Positions 27,500 through 38,388 of a stretch of DNA of 64,000 nt are shown one piece after another. The stretch covers positions 846,022-910,021 of the forward strand of contig NZ_ARWB01000001.1 of assembly GCF_000384475.1 (NCBI RefSeq), read 5' to 3'. The stretch's first letter is position 1, and the number at the start of each line of letters is the position of its first letter. The DNA is from Methylopila sp. M107. Its GTDB lineage: Bacteria > Pseudomonadota > Alphaproteobacteria > Rhizobiales > Methylopilaceae. The notes under the pieces were generated by a model. The model did not search any database, was not told the DNA's origin, and was given only the letters and a program-made list of their open reading frames with translations. Position numbers and translations under genes: made by a program.

Positions 27500-28780
27500 A
27501 TGCTGATCCTGATCGCCGCCTTCGGTTCGCACGGCGACGTGTTGCCGCTGGTCGCCATCGGCGCCGAGCTGAAACGGCGCGGCCACCGCGTGATCGTCGG
27601 GACGATGGAGCCGTTCGGGCCCATCGTCGAACGGGCAGGCCTCGAATTCGAGCAGATCGGCACCGAGGCCGAGTATCGCGAGGGGCTCGGCCACGCCGAT
27701 CTGTGGCGGCCGATCCGTGGCGCGCGGCGTCTGTTCGCCTTCGCCGAACTTGGGATCCGCCCGACCCTGGAGTTCATCGAGCGGCGACGCGACCGGAAGA
27801 CCGGTACGCTGGTGGTCGCCTCGACGCTCGCGATCGGCGCGCGACTCGCGCATGACGTCTTCAAGGTGCCGATCGTGACAGTGCATCTGTCGCCGATGCT
27901 GCTTCAGAGCCGCTACGCGCCGCCGAAACTGCCGTTCGTGCCGGAGTTCAAGATTCCGCCGTGGCTCGAATGGGAGTTCCAACTCGGCGTCGACGAGTGG
28001 TTCATAGATCCGCACATCACGCCGAAGCTCAATGCGGTCCGGGCGGAGCATGGCCTGCCGCCCGTCAAGCGCCTGCGGCACTGGTGGAACGCGCCGCGAC
28101 GCGTGCTGTTGATGTGGCCGGACTGGTTTGCGCCCCCGCAGGCGGACTGGCCGAAGCAGATGGTCTGCGTCGGGTTTCCGCGCGTTGACGCGCTGGGCGG
28201 GGAGGGCGGCCCGCTCGATCCGGCGCTGGAGGCGTTCCTCGCGGCCGGCGATCCGCCGGTCGCCGTGACGTTCGGCACGGCCATGCGCAGCGGCGCGGCG
28301 CTCTACCGCGCCGCGATCCGGGCGGCGCTGAAGGCTGGTCGTCGCTGCCTCGTCCTGTCGCCCGTCGAGGTCGACGTCCCCTCCGCCGATCGGGAACGCG
28401 TCTTCCGGGCGGGATACACGCCCTTCGGGCAGGTGCTGCCGCGATGCGCGGCGTTCATCCACCATGGCGGAATCGGCACGACGTCGCAGGCGCTGGCGGC
28501 GGGGGTCCCGCAGCTCGTCGCGCCGCTCGCCTTCGACCAGTTCGACAACGCCGCGCGCGTCCGCAAGCTCGGCTGCGGGCTCGTCGTCGAGCGGCTGGCG
28601 CTCAAGACCATCTACGGCGCGCAGAAGCTGCGGCGCCTCCTCGGCTCGCGGGCGATCGCGGAAGCCTGCGCCCGGATGGCCCTCCTCGGCGATGGGAGAG
28701 CAGTTGCACGCGCCTGCGACGAGATCGAGACGGAATATGTCCGTCGAGGAAAACGTTCCGGAAGCCACGCGGTCGGATGA
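27500..28780 (+). CDS. GT1/MurG-like glycosyltransferase A
   Basis: 426 residues. The N-terminal Rossmann domain opens LIAAFGSHGDVLPLVAIGAELKRRGH; the C-terminal nucleotide-sugar domain has FIHHGGIGTTSQALAAGVPQLVAPLAFDQFDNAARV, the GT1 signature near residues 317-352. This pattern is that of UDP-glucose:sterol or lipid glucosyltransferases. The middle has LRHWWNAPRRVLLMWPDWF, shared with the next gene. Acceptor unknown. Part of a two-gene tandem inserted between pccB and pccA. Confidence 0.85.
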   Translation: MLILIAAFGSHGDVLPLVAIGAELKRRGHRVIVGTMEPFGPIVERAGLEFEQIGTEAEYREGLGHADLWRPIRGARRLFAFAELGIRPTLEFIERRRDRKTGTLVVASTLAIGARLAHDVFKVPIVTVHLSPMLLQSRYAPPKLPFVPEFKIPPWLEWEFQLGVDEWFIDPHITPKLNAVRAEHGLPPVKRLRHWWNAPRRVLLMWPDWFAPPQADWPKQMVCVGFPRVDALGGEGGPLDPALEAFLAAGDPPVAVTFGTAMRSGAALYRAAIRAALKAGRRCLVLSPVEVDVPSADRERVFRAGYTPFGQVLPRCAAFIHHGGIGTTSQALAAGVPQLVAPLAFDQFDNAARVRKLGCGLVVERLALKTIYGAQKLRRLLGSRAIAEACARMALLGDGRAVARACDEIETEYVRRGKRSGSHAVG

Positions 28781-28900
28781 ATTGGGACCTGTGACGGAAC
28801 GGCGCTTGCATTGTGCGCAAGCGGTATGGAAGGGTCCGTCACGAAATCTTCAATCAGGACGCCGGTCCCGCGCCTCGGGCGCAGCCGGCCTTTATGGTCG

Positions 28901-30232
28901 ATGCGTATTCTGGTCGTGTCTCTGGGGACCTACGGCGATGTATTGCCGTTCATCGGGCTCGCGGCCGAGATGCGGCGGCGCGGCCACGACGTCACCCTCG
29001 CGAGCGCGGAACGCTTCGCCGGCGCCTCCGAGCGCGCAGGCGTGCCGTTCGTCTCGGTCATGCCTCAGTCCCAATATGCCGACGTCTTCGAGCACCCGTC
29101 CTTCTGGCGGCCGGTCGCCGGCGCGCTGAGGCTTTTCCGGGCGATGCCGGCGTTCCTCGCGCCGGTCTACGAGTTCATCGAACGCGAGAACCGGCCAGGA
29201 GAAACCCTTGTGGTCGCGTCGCATCTCGCGCTCGGCGCGCGCGTCGCGGAAGAAGCGCTCGGCGTCCCGACCGCGTCGGTCCACCTCACGCCCATTATGC
29301 TGGTCAGCAAGCATGTCGGGCCGCGGACGCCGGTGGTCGGCGCGCCGAGCTGGCTGCCGGTTTCGCTGCAGTGGAAGCTGCAGACCGGCATCTACACGCA
29401 TTTCATCGCGCCGCTGCTGCTGCCCGGCCTCAACGCCTTCCGCCTCACCAAAGGCCTCAAGCCTCTCAAGAAGGTGCGGAAGTGGTGGCATCCGCGTCGG
29501 CGCATGATTCTGCTGTTTCCGGACTGGTTCGCCGCCCAGCAGCCCGACTGGCCGCTGCAGGTCCGCCAGGTCGATTTTCCGCGGGCGGACAGATTCGGCG
29601 CCGAGCAGGCGGAGCTCGACCCGCGGCTGGACGCGTTCCTCGACGCCGGCGAGCCGCCGATCGCGGTGACGTTCGGGTCGGCGCGCCAGAAAACCGATCG
29701 GCTCTACCTGGCCGCCGTCGAGGCCTGCGCGCGGCTTGGCCGGCGCTGCCTCGTCCTGTCCCAGCAAGAGCTCGCGCCGCCGCCGGGCTATGAGGATCGC
29801 GTGCTGTTCACGCGCTACGCGCCGCTGAGCGAGGTGCTGCCGCGCTGCGCCGCGCTCGTCCATCACGGCGGGGTCGGCACCGTCGCGCTGGCGCTCGCGG
29901 CGGGGACGCCGCAGCTCGTCGTGCCGTTCGCGTTCGACCAGTTCGACCACGCCGCCCGCGTGAGCCGGCTCGGCTGCGGCACATGGATGCGCCGGCTCGG
30001 CTTCACGGCCGGCCGCGCCGCCCGGACGCTTCGGGCGCTGCTCGCCGATCGCGACGTCGCGGAGAACTGCCGGCGCGTCGCCGACATCGCAGCGACCGGC
30101 GACGACGCCATCGAGCGGGCCTGCGATGAACTCGAGGCCGAGTTCAGGCCGGCGGCGACGGCGACGGTTTCGCGCCGGGTCCGGGCGCGGCCGACTGATG
30201 AGCCGGTCGTGGCGACGCGCGCGCCTGCCTGA
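28901..30232 (+). CDS. GT1/MurG-like glycosyltransferase B (paralogue of A)
   Basis: 443 residues from the ATG at 28901 (MRILVVSLGTYGDVLPFIGLAAEM); longer in-frame starts exist but carry unrelated residues. It has the same two-domain layout as the preceding gene, including VRKWWHPRRRMILLFPDWF and LVHHGGVGTVALALAAGTPQLVVPFAFDQFDHAARV. The pair is a tandem duplication with clear divergence. It ends in a short basic tail (RRVRARPTDEPVVATRAPA). Acceptor unknown. Confidence 0.85.
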   Translation: MRILVVSLGTYGDVLPFIGLAAEMRRRGHDVTLASAERFAGASERAGVPFVSVMPQSQYADVFEHPSFWRPVAGALRLFRAMPAFLAPVYEFIERENRPGETLVVASHLALGARVAEEALGVPTASVHLTPIMLVSKHVGPRTPVVGAPSWLPVSLQWKLQTGIYTHFIAPLLLPGLNAFRLTKGLKPLKKVRKWWHPRRRMILLFPDWFAAQQPDWPLQVRQVDFPRADRFGAEQAELDPRLDAFLDAGEPPIAVTFGSARQKTDRLYLAAVEACARLGRRCLVLSQQELAPPPGYEDRVLFTRYAPLSEVLPRCAALVHHGGVGTVALALAAGTPQLVVPFAFDQFDHAARVSRLGCGTWMRRLGFTAGRAARTLRALLADRDVAENCRRVADIAATGDDAIERACDELEAEFRPAATATVSRRVRARPTDEPVVATRAPA

Positions 30233-30292
30233 TCGACGCTGCGGCGGCAGGCCCGCTTGCCTTTTTCCACCGCGATGTGAAATGAGCCTGTC

Positions 30293-31624
30293 ATGCCTCA
30301 TGACGACGGCGCGGCCGGCCTCGATACGCGACTCGACGACGACGATCTGGCCCGTCGTCCGAGCGGAGCGACCCATGTGCAGGAGGTCCGCCGGCGCCAC
30401 GTGCTCTATGTCCCGGGCTACGACCCGAGGGACCCGGGCCTCTATCGCCGCATGGCGTCGTTCGAGCTGCGCCGCTTCGCCAAGCTCTGGGGCGCGAAGG
30501 TCGACGTCGACCAGCACCACGTCGACGATCCGAGCGTGCCGAGCGTGCGCTGGAGCGCGCGCGCGACCGCAGGCGAAGCCCAGGTCGAGGTCACCTACGA
30601 GACCCTGCGCTGGGACGACATCGTCGCGCGGGATTTCGCGACGCCGCTGCCGATCAAGTTCCTGACCGGCATCGTCACCGTGCTGGACGCGCTGTTCTCG
30701 GGCCTTTTGGTCCGCGTCGCCAAAGCCGCGCCGTGGTGCGCGGTCGCCTGGCTGTTCCCGGTCGTCGTCAACCTGTTCTGGGCGGCGCTCGGCGCCGGCG
30801 TCGGCTATGGCGCATGGCGTCTCGCGAGCCTCTACGGCTACGGCGCGGCCGGCGTCGTCGCCTGGGTCGCGTTCACGCTGCTCGCGCCGCTGCTGGCGCT
30901 CGCAGTCATGCGCTGGCGCGGCAGTTTCGTGGTCCATCTGATGGACGACGGCGCAGCTCAGCGAAGCTACGCCCGCCGTCTCGACCCGATGACGCAGGCC
31001 CGAATCGACGCGTTTGCGGCGCGGATCCGCGCTTTGAAGCGCGCGCCGGACCTTCAGGAGCTGCTGGTCGTCGGCCATTCGAGCGGAAGCTTCATGGCGA
31101 TCGACGCGGTGGCGCGCGCCTTCGAGGCCGATCCCGAACTCGGCAAGGGCAAGCCCGCGCTCGCTCTGCTGACCGTGGGCGCCAGCGAACTGCTGGTGGG
31201 CCTGCACCCGAGGGCCGGCTGGTTCCGCGAGCGGCTGAGGCGCGTCGCCATGGAGCCCGGCGTTTTCTGGGCCGAGGTCGTGGCGCCGTGGGACACGCTG
31301 AACTTTCCGCATCGCAGCCCCGTCGAGGAACTGAAGCTCGACGTGCCCGCCGATCATCCGAACCCGACCTTCCGCCGCGCCTTCCTGACCAAGATGCTGA
31401 AGCCGGAATCGATCGCGAAGCTCCGGCGCGAGCGGAACATTTTCCGCGCCCACTTCCAGTTCATCATGGCCAACGAGGTGCGCGGGCCGTTCGACTATTT
31501 CTCGCTGGTCTGCAGCCCGTGGCGGACACGGACCCAGTTCCGCAGGACCGCCAGAGGCGCCTACATGTCGCCGCATCTCGGTCCGCCGGTCTATCCGCCG
31601 CCCAAAGACCCTGTGGCGGCCTGA
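30293..31624 (+). CDS. Membrane-anchored alpha/beta-hydrolase-like protein
   Basis: 443 residues. An N-terminal region (RRHVLYVPGYDPRDPGLYRR) carries the lipase-type oxyanion segment HVLYVPGYD. Three hydrophobic stretches (about 125-195) are membrane segments. The C-terminal part has the nucleophile elbow GHSSGS (VVGHSSGSFMAIDA) near residues 261-266. It is 60 bp after the two glycosyltransferases and may act on the same lipid. The hydrolase activity is inferred from motifs only. Confidence 0.7.
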   Translation: MPHDDGAAGLDTRLDDDDLARRPSGATHVQEVRRRHVLYVPGYDPRDPGLYRRMASFELRRFAKLWGAKVDVDQHHVDDPSVPSVRWSARATAGEAQVEVTYETLRWDDIVARDFATPLPIKFLTGIVTVLDALFSGLLVRVAKAAPWCAVAWLFPVVVNLFWAALGAGVGYGAWRLASLYGYGAAGVVAWVAFTLLAPLLALAVMRWRGSFVVHLMDDGAAQRSYARRLDPMTQARIDAFAARIRALKRAPDLQELLVVGHSSGSFMAIDAVARAFEADPELGKGKPALALLTVGASELLVGLHPRAGWFRERLRRVAMEPGVFWAEVVAPWDTLNFPHRSPVEELKLDVPADHPNPTFRRAFLTKMLKPESIAKLRRERNIFRAHFQFIMANEVRGPFDYFSLVCSPWRTRTQFRRTARGAYMSPHLGPPVYPPPKDPVAA

Positions 31625-31747
31625 CGCGTCCGACAATCGAACAGGTGGCGCGGTTCTTTCGGCTCGCCTAAACAACGGTCTTGCCTTTCGACAGCCCGCC
31701 CGACTCTTGCGGGGCGCGGCCTGCGGCTCCGGGGAGTCCACGTCTCG

Positions 31748-33769
<2,022 letters not shown>

Positions 33770-33772
33770 GCG

Positions 33773-35587
33773 CTATCTGATCACAAGCGGCCCCTCGATC
33801 AGGTGGGGCCGCAAAGCGTCGGGCTCGCCGCTTCCCGGACGCGACCCGCCGGCTTTCGGGGTTCGCGTCAAGCCGATCGGATAGACGCGCAGCGCGCCGT
33901 CCGCATCGATGCTCATTCTGAGGAAGCACTTGAAATCCTTGATGGCGAGCGCCGAAAACGCCTCGTTCCAGTGCCGACCGAAGAGGTTAAGGCTGATCAG
34001 GAAGTAGAGGCCGAGAACGGTCGCCGACCCGACCGCGGCCAGCGCGCTGCCGAGAACGATCGCCCCGACGTTCGACGATCCGGAAAACAGCAAGTCCTGC
34101 GGCCATATGTGGCCGACGAGCAGCGCCATGGCGCAGGTGAGCAACACCGCAGTCAGGGTCTGCGCTATCCAGTGGGCGGCGCCGATCAGAACGCGCTGCG
34201 GTCCATTTGGCTCGCCGGCGAGGTAGTAGTAGCCGCCATAGGCTGAGCCCATCAGGATGAAGGACCAGGGCGAAGCAAACAGCAGCTTGGCGTAGGCGCA
34301 CAGCGCCTCTGGGAAGCCGCCGCCGCCGATCGCCGCCAGAAGCGACCCGTGGCCGGTCGTGCGGGCGTTCACCTCGAGCAGCCAGTTGAAGACCAGATAG
34401 GCTCCGAAATAGACCAGCGTCATTCCAGGATTGAGGAACGCGAAGCCGAAGTTTCCCCGCGTCAGACGGCGCGACGTGGCGGGATCCGGAAACAGGGCCG
34501 GGCGACCGTCCGCCGCCACTGCAATGTCGAAACGGCGGGTCTGGGGCGGTTGGTCAGGATCATGGGCGACGCCCGGCGGCGGGTATTTCCACTGGAACGA
34601 CTTGTCCTCGAGGTGGTGCGTCGGGTGGAGGAAGGCGCCTCCGCCGCCGCAAGTCACATACTGCACCGAGGCGCTTTCATGGCGCGCGTAGTGGTGGCTG
34701 TCGCCGGCGAGCACGAGCTTCAATTCATGGCCCATGAGCTTGGGCGCGTCTTTCGGATTCCGCGCGATGCCGGCGAGCCGTTCGACATAGGACATGGTCC
34801 TGAACTGCGGTTTGGGGTCGGCATTGTCGACATAGGCCCAGTGGGGCTGGCCGACGCACAGGATGAGCTTTGACCGCGGTTCCATCCAATGGCTCGCGAC
34901 CCACTGGAAATACTCGATCTGCGGTTGGTCGATATGGCCTTCGAGCTGGCTGTCCGTTCCCCACAGCCACCAGCCGCCGGGCAGCTTGAGCGCGAAATAG
35001 CTCCGCGACTGCAAGGTTTTGCGGCCGGCGATGACGCTGCCGTCGCGCGGCACGCCGATCGACCCCGACGACGTCATGCGGCGCCGGCAGAACAATTCGA
35101 AGAACGAGTTCAGCCCGTCATACCAGTCGTGATTCCCGGGCATGACGTAGAGATCGGGCATCGGAGGCGGCGCTTCGCCGAGGTTCTCGAACGCCTGATC
35201 GAACGGGCCGAGGAACCGGTCTTCATAAGCTTCCCGCGACGGCGTCGGGTAGACTTCGTCGCCGCCGAGCACGAGCACGCGGCCTCGCGGCAGGTCGTCG
35301 TCGCCGAACCGAAGATTTGGTTCGGTGACGAGCTGGGCCATTGCGAAGGTCGAGTCCCAGCCATCGCCAGTGTCCGCCATGAAGTCGAGCCAGAACGCGC
35401 CGTCCGTGCTCTTCTTTGAATAGTCGAAACTCGGGTCGAACGGCTGGGCGGCGACGGCGTTGGCCGCCGCGATGGATTCCCGACGATCGACGAATTGGCC
35501 GAACACGGTCGATATCGCCACGCGGATGCCGGTCTGGACCAGCATCCCAGGGTCGTACCACCCGGTCATCGGAAGTTGTTTGCGCAT
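33773..35587 (-). CDS. Metallophosphoesterase with C-terminal membrane segments
   Basis: 604 residues from the ATG at 35585-35587, preceded by GGGGGGAT. The metallophosphoesterase core has ADTGDGWDST (about 71-80), GGDEVYP (108-114), PGNHDWYDG (150-158) and LAGDSHHYARH, which supply metal ligands. The C-terminal third has three to four hydrophobic helices (LVYFGAYLVFNWLLEV; WIAQTLTAVLLTCAMALLVGHIWP; VLGLYFLISLNLFG). It is a membrane phosphoesterase of unknown substrate, not LpxH-like in layout. It diverges from acyP. Confidence 0.8.
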   Translation of the reverse strand: MRKQLPMTGWYDPGMLVQTGIRVAISTVFGQFVDRRESIAAANAVAAQPFDPSFDYSKKSTDGAFWLDFMADTGDGWDSTFAMAQLVTEPNLRFGDDDLPRGRVLVLGGDEVYPTPSREAYEDRFLGPFDQAFENLGEAPPPMPDLYVMPGNHDWYDGLNSFFELFCRRRMTSSGSIGVPRDGSVIAGRKTLQSRSYFALKLPGGWWLWGTDSQLEGHIDQPQIEYFQWVASHWMEPRSKLILCVGQPHWAYVDNADPKPQFRTMSYVERLAGIARNPKDAPKLMGHELKLVLAGDSHHYARHESASVQYVTCGGGGAFLHPTHHLEDKSFQWKYPPPGVAHDPDQPPQTRRFDIAVAADGRPALFPDPATSRRLTRGNFGFAFLNPGMTLVYFGAYLVFNWLLEVNARTTGHGSLLAAIGGGGFPEALCAYAKLLFASPWSFILMGSAYGGYYYLAGEPNGPQRVLIGAAHWIAQTLTAVLLTCAMALLVGHIWPQDLLFSGSSNVGAIVLGSALAAVGSATVLGLYFLISLNLFGRHWNEAFSALAIKDFKCFLRMSIDADGALRVYPIGLTRTPKAGGSRPGSGEPDALRPHLIEGPLVIR

Positions 35588-35719
35588 CGATCCCCCCGAA
35601 TCCAATGTGCAGGAGGGGCGTCGCATCGCCACCCCGCAGTATCGAATGTTCTTCCTCCCAGCGAGCCGCGTCGAGCGAAAATTGTAAGCTGGACAACCAG
35701 TATTTGGAGGTGGTCCGCA

Positions 35720-36004
35720 ATGACCGTCGAGCGCTTCACGATCACCGGCCGTGTGCAGGGCGTGTTCTACCGAAAATGGGCGCAGGCGAACGCCAGGGGG
35801 CTCGGCCTGCGCGGTTTCGTGCGGAACATGGCCGACGGTTCCGTCGAGGCGGTGCTGGCCGGCGACAAGAGCCGGCTCGACGCCTTTGCGGAAGCGGCGC
35901 TCGCGGGACCGCCGAACGCGCGGGTCGACCGGGTCGCCCGCCGCGCCGCGGGCGCCGAGGACCTGCCGGCCGGGCAGGGGGTCGCGATCGCCCACGACGG
36001 TTGA
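35720..36004 (+). CDS. acyP: Acylphosphatase
   Basis: 94 residues from the ATG at 35720, with GGAGG ten bases upstream. It has the diagnostic GRVQGVFYRKWAQ (the phosphate-binding loop and catalytic Arg) and GFVRNMADGSVEAVLAG (the catalytic Asn). It hydrolyses acyl phosphates. The upstream 132 bp also hold the promoter region of the divergent phosphoesterase. Confidence 0.95.
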   Translation: MTVERFTITGRVQGVFYRKWAQANARGLGLRGFVRNMADGSVEAVLAGDKSRLDAFAEAALAGPPNARVDRVARRAAGAEDLPAGQGVAIAHDG

Positions 36005-36059
36005 GAGCGAGTTCTTGCGCCGTCGGAGCTGCCGATCGCCGGGAAAGCAGAGCAATCGT

Positions 36060-36190
36060 CGTTCGGTTTTTCTTCGGCGGATATTGTTTCTATGGGATTT
36101 CCGACTTTACGGTGACGGTAACAAGCAAACTGCAGCTTTGAATATGTTTATGTATTCGAAAGACAATATGCTCAATTTTACTCAAGTTTA
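36060..36190 (+). promoter_or_regulatory. AT-rich leader upstream of the chemoreceptor gene
   Basis: This stretch is strikingly AT-rich against the GC-rich background (for example GAATATGTTTATGTATTCG, TCAATTTTACTCAAG). It is the likely promoter region for the chemoreceptor gene at 36280. No -35/-10 pair was assigned. The composition could also reflect recent insertion. Confidence 0.4.
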
Positions 36191-36279
36191 ATCGGTCTGG
36201 GAGCTTCCTTGGAGGCTGGTCCCTCTGCGACTTCGCCTTTCCGGCGCTGGCGCGGCGCGGACTCTCCAGGAGCTGCGTA

Positions 36280-37755
36280 ATGTTCGGACTCCGCGCATCG
36301 AGGGACGTCGACGCCAAACTTGCGGCGCTCGACCGCGTCCAGGCCGTGATCGAATTCGATCTCGAGGGCAGGGTGCTCTCCGCCAACGACAATTTTCTGT
36401 CCGTCCTGGGCTACCGTCTGGATGAGATCGTCGGGCGGCCTCACAGCCAGTTCGTGGAGCCGGCCTATGGCCGGAGCGCCGAATACAAGGCGTTCTGGGA
36501 CGGGCTTCGGCGCGGCGAGTTTCAGGCGGCGCAGTTCAAGCGGCTCGCAAAGGACGGCCGCGAGGTCTGGATCGAGGCGTCCTACAATCCCGTGCTGGAC
36601 GCGCTCGGCCGGCCCTACAAGGTCATCAAGTTCGCGACCGACGTCACCCGTCAGAAGATGGAGGACGCCGACCGCGCCGGCCTCATCGCCGCGATCCGCA
36701 AGTCGCAGGCGGTGATCGAATTCACCCTCGATGGCGTCGTGCTCGACGCCAACGAGGCGTTCCTGTCCGCAGTCGGCTACCGGCTCGACGAGATCAAGGG
36801 CGAGCATCACCGCATGTTCGTCGACGCCGAGACGGCCGCGAGCATCGCCTATGCGGCGTTCTGGTCCGCGCTGGCGCGCGGCGAATATCAGGCGGCGCGC
36901 TACAGGCGCATCGGCAAGGGCGGCCGCGAGATCTGGATCCAGGCCTCCTACAATCCGATCTTCGACGCGTCGGGACGCCCCTACAAGGTCGTCAAGTTCG
37001 CGACCGACGTGACCGAGCAGGTGACGCTGCTGGCGGAACTGCGGCGGATGATCGACCAGAACTTCGGCGAGATCGACCGCGCGCTGCAGATGTCGAACCG
37101 CGAGTCGAGCAGCGCGAGCGGAGCGGCCGAGTCCGTCACGCAGAACGTGCAGGCGGTCGCGGCGGCCGCGGAGGAACTTGCGGCCTGCATGAGCCAGATC
37201 TCGGACTCCATGTCGCGCTCGAGCGAGGCGACCGACAGCGCCGTGCGCCACACCGCGTCCGCCGGCGCGTTCACCAAGCGCCTCGGCGACGCGGCGAGCT
37301 CGATGGGCGGCATCGTCGGGCTGATCCAGAACATCGCGGCGCAGATCAACCTGCTCGCGCTGAACGCGACCATCGAAAGCGCGCGGGCCGGCGAGGCGGG
37401 CCGGGGCTTTGCGGTGGTCGCCCAGGAGGTCAAGAACCTCGCGGGCCAGGCCGGGCGGGCCACCGACCAGATCAGCGCTGAGATCGCGAGCGTGCAGACG
37501 GTCGCGAGCGACGTGGTCGCGACGCTGACGGAGATCGGCCAGGCGGTCGAGGTGATGCGCGAGCATGTGTCGGCGACCTCCGCCGCGATCGTCGAGCAGC
37601 GCGTGGTGACGCAGGACATGTCCTCCGCAATGCAGGGCGCCGCGACTGCGGTCTCGGACATCTCCGCCAACATCACGGCGATCTCGTCCGCCGTCACGCA
37701 GGTGAACACGGCCGTGACGACGACGCGGGAAGCTGCGCGCGTGCTGGCGCGATAG
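36280..37755 (+). CDS. Soluble PAS-PAS methyl-accepting chemotaxis protein
   Basis: 491 residues without membrane segments. Two tandem PAS domains (about 20-130 and 145-255) share [38 protein letters not shown] and end in GRPYKV(I/V)KFATDVT, so they are a tandem duplication. The C-terminal MCP signalling helices carry the conserved tip [21 protein letters not shown] near residues 357-377. It probably senses an intracellular or redox cue through the PAS pair. No chemotaxis genes are nearby. Confidence 0.9.
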   Translation: MFGLRASRDVDAKLAALDRVQAVIEFDLEGRVLSANDNFLSVLGYRLDEIVGRPHSQFVEPAYGRSAEYKAFWDGLRRGEFQAAQFKRLAKDGREVWIEASYNPVLDALGRPYKVIKFATDVTRQKMEDADRAGLIAAIRKSQAVIEFTLDGVVLDANEAFLSAVGYRLDEIKGEHHRMFVDAETAASIAYAAFWSALARGEYQAARYRRIGKGGREIWIQASYNPIFDASGRPYKVVKFATDVTEQVTLLAELRRMIDQNFGEIDRALQMSNRESSSASGAAESVTQNVQAVAAAAEELAACMSQISDSMSRSSEATDSAVRHTASAGAFTKRLGDAASSMGGIVGLIQNIAAQINLLALNATIESARAGEAGRGFAVVAQEVKNLAGQAGRATDQISAEIASVQTVASDVVATLTEIGQAVEVMREHVSATSAAIVEQRVVTQDMSSAMQGAATAVSDISANITAISSAVTQVNTAVTTTREAARVLAR

Positions 37756-37783
37756 GGCGCAATCGGATCTACCAGATTCGCCA

Positions 37784-37894
37784 CGTCATTCCGGCTGCAG
37801 CGAAGCGGAAGGCCGGAATCCAGAACCACGAAGGTTCCAGGAAGTAACGGAGGCGACTGTGGTTCTGGATTCCGGGCCTCCGCCCGGAATGACG
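37784..37894. repeat. Palindromic intergenic repeat (CGTCATTCCGGC...GGAATGACG family)
   Basis: CGTCATTCCGGCTGCAGCG at the left and CCGCCCGGAATGACG at the right enclose a 70-bp middle. It shares TTCTGGATTCCGG with the 17533 copy. Confidence 0.7.
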
Positions 37895-37987
37895 GTTCCA
37901 CCTGAGCCGGTCACGCTCTGGGGAAACTTGCTGCGGAGCCGGGGCTTCGGTCCCCGGCGAACCGTGCTTCCACACGGAACTCGGGAC

Positions 37988-38018
37988 AAAAAAAAGCAAG
38001 GCCAGGGCCCTGCTTTTT
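37988..38018. terminator. Bidirectional hairpin terminator after the chemoreceptor gene
   Basis: An A-tract, a GCAAGGCC/GGCCCTGC hairpin (one mismatch) and TTTTT lie at 37988-38018, which suits termination from either direction. It follows the chemoreceptor gene by about 230 bp. Confidence 0.6.
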
Positions 38019-38388
38019 GAAGGTCATCTTGTGCCCACCTTGATCCAGGCCGCGAGCGGTGCGGGACTTCGGCGCTGGATCAAGCGGCGCAAGGCTCGAG
38101 GCCGCGCCGCGACGGACATCCTCCCAAGACTTGAGCCGTTCGTTTGAACCGAAGAGGCAACGTCTTCAGTCCGGCTCTTTATTGCCGCAGACCGTATCTG
38201 CAAACAAACGGGTTGTCATCTGTTTGTGCAGAGGCGCCTAAAATTGAAGCGAGCCGGCTCGGTCCCAACCGATCGCCCTGTGGCGAGCCGACGACCCTTG
38301 TGTTTTCAACGCCGTTCGGCTTGTCTCCCGCCGCCTTACCGGCTCGCGCGTCCGCGCGCGGATTCCTCGTTCCGCCTGGAAGAAGCGC
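38019..38388. other. Intergenic region before proS
   Basis: No gene, tRNA or repeat was recognised here. It probably holds the proS promoter; none was assigned. Confidence 0.4.

Noticed and set aside
37756-38388. tRNA or small RNA genes in the longer gaps
   Set aside because: No T-loop or acceptor-stem pattern was recognised by eye here or in the other gaps; a dedicated search would be needed to be certain.
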